NCBI GenBank assembly: GCA_039808325.1 | Contig: JBDHSU010000020.1 | Span: forward strand, 1-38,413 | Length of the DNA stretch: 38,413 nt | Reading direction: 5' to 3' | Origin: JAFKKS01 sp039808325 | GTDB lineage: Bacteria; Pseudomonadota; Alphaproteobacteria; Rhizobiales; Xanthobacteraceae | Part shown: positions 37,522 through 38,413 of the stretch, one piece after another | Numbering within the stretch: the stretch's first letter is position 1 | Layout of the letters: every line of letters starts with the position of its first letter | Notes under the pieces: generated by a model | The model's database searches: none | The model's input: the letters and a program-made list of their open reading frames with translations, nothing else | What the model was told of the DNA's origin: nothing | Position numbers and translations under genes: made by a program

Positions 37522-38413
37522 ATGGACGGGAGCAGGAAAATGACGTCGAGGGGCTTTGTGCTCGCGGCCGCGACGGCCGCCATGCTTTGCGGGGCGTCGC
37601 CGGCCTTCGCAGCGACGGAGATTCAGTTCTGGCATGCGATGACCGGCGGCAACAACGAGGTGATCGTCAAGCTTGCCAACGACTTCAACGCCTCGCAGTC
37701 CGACTATAAGGTCGTGCCGACCTACAAAGGCAGCTACCCGGACACGATGAACGCGGGCATCGCCGCGTTCCGCGCCGGCAGCGCGCCGCACATCCTGCAG
37801 GTGTTCGAGGTCGGCACCGCGACCATGATGGCCGCCAAGGGGGCGGTGAAGCCGGTCTATCAGTTGATGAAAGAGACCGGCGAGAAGTTCGACCCGCAAG
37901 CCTATCTTCCGGCGATCACCGGCTACTACTCGACCTCGAAGGGCGAAATGCTCTCGATGCCGTTCAACTCCTCGTCGACGGTGATGTGGATCAACAAGGA
38001 CGCGTTCCGCAAAGCCGGCCTCGATCCCGACAAGCCGCCGAAGACATGGCCGGAAGTGTTCGAGGACGCCAAGAAGCTCAAGGCCGCCGGCTATGCGACC
38101 TGCGGCTTCTCGAATGCCTGGGTGACCTGGGTCAATCTCGAGCAGCTTTCCGCCTGGCACAATGTGCCGCTCTCTTCGAAGGCGAACGGTCTCGACGGCT
38201 TCGACACCGTGCTCGAGTTCAACGGGCCGCTGCAGGTCAAGCATCTCGAAAAGCTGATCGAGCTGCAGAAGGACAAGACCTACGACTATTCCGGCCGCAC
38301 CAATACCGGGGAAGGTCGCTTTACCTCCGGCGAGTGTCCGATCTTTCTCACCTCGTCGGGTTTCTTCGGCAACGTCAAAGGCAACGCCAAGTTCGACTGG
38401 ACCAACGCGCCGA
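37522..38413 (+). CDS. ugpB: UgpB, sn-glycerol-3-phosphate ABC transporter substrate-binding protein (3' end cut)
   Basis: The window ends inside the gene after 297 codons of about 435. The periplasmic binding protein delivers glycerol 3-phosphate and glycerophosphodiesters to UgpAEC. The signal peptide is MDGSRKMTSRGFVLAAATAA followed by MLCGASPAFAA, with cleavage after AFA near residue 33. Family signatures are IQFWHAMTGGNNEVI, VVPTYKGSYPDTMNAGIAAF, HILQVFEVGTATMMA, MLSMPFNSSSTVMWINKDAF and KPPKTWPEVFEDAKKLKAAG, cited in parts. They match E. coli UgpB almost block by block. ATG 37522 follows GGAGG by five bases. No clear Pho box was found in the 200 bases upstream. Confidence 0.95.
   Translation, partial: MDGSRKMTSRGFVLAAATAAMLCGASPAFAATEIQFWHAMTGGNNEVIVKLANDFNASQSDYKVVPTYKGSYPDTMNAGIAAFRAGSAPHILQVFEVGTATMMAAKGAVKPVYQLMKETGEKFDPQAYLPAITGYYSTSKGEMLSMPFNSSSTVMWINKDAFRKAGLDPDKPPKTWPEVFEDAKKLKAAGYATCGFSNAWVTWVNLEQLSAWHNVPLSSKANGLDGFDTVLEFNGPLQVKHLEKLIELQKDKTYDYSGRTNTGEGRFTSGECPIFLTSSGFFGNVKGNAKFDWTNAP

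Overview
The window is GC-rich DNA from an alphaproteobacterium. It most likely belongs to the Hyphomicrobiales (Rhizobiales), close to Bradyrhizobium, Rhodopseudomonas or Xanthobacteraceae. Four things point there: a DivL-type kinase with tyrosine in place of the H-box histidine, a TsaE-kinase fusion next to MurU, a TIGR02300/FYDLN protein beside aroA and tRNA-Ala, and the rpsA-sppA-ihfB-lapA-trpFBA-accD-folC neighbourhood. It is ordinary chromosome. I see no prophage, insertion sequence or CRISPR array.

Layout: 1-12.9 kb is read on the plus strand. It holds coaBC (3' end), dut, divL, tsaE-kinase fusion, murU, addB, addA and trxA, many of them overlapping or nearly touching. It covers coenzyme A synthesis, dUTP removal, cell-cycle signalling, tRNA t6A modification, cell-wall sugar recycling and double-strand-break repair. 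A strong terminator after trxA marks the switch to the minus strand. From 27.7 down to 12.9 kb run aroA, cmk, rpsA, sppA, ihfB, lapA, an ornithine cyclodeaminase homologue, an EAL protein, trpF, trpB, trpA, accD and folC. trpB and trpA are split by a small plus-strand gene for a glycine-rich membrane protein and by repeats.

From 27.7 kb on, gene direction is mixed. The FYDLN acidic protein and tRNA-Ala(GGC) come first. Then follows a compact set that looks like a nitric-oxide response unit: a DUF6522 protein, a four-helix membrane protein, a YeaR-like DUF1971 cupin and an Rrf2 regulator of the NsrR type. Two AT-rich 11-1-11 sites resembling NsrR operators lie in its two divergent promoter regions. 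This is the most interesting system in the window. After it come an aldehyde dehydrogenase, a ModE-like regulator, a secreted kelch protein, a HAD hydrolase, two conserved small proteins of unknown role, an HpcH/HpaI aldolase, a 2-oxoglutarate/Fe(II) oxygenase-like protein and the start of ugpB, cut by the window end.

The gaps between genes are filled by several families of dispersed palindromic repeats. Two convincing further terminators follow rpsA and the aldehyde dehydrogenase gene.
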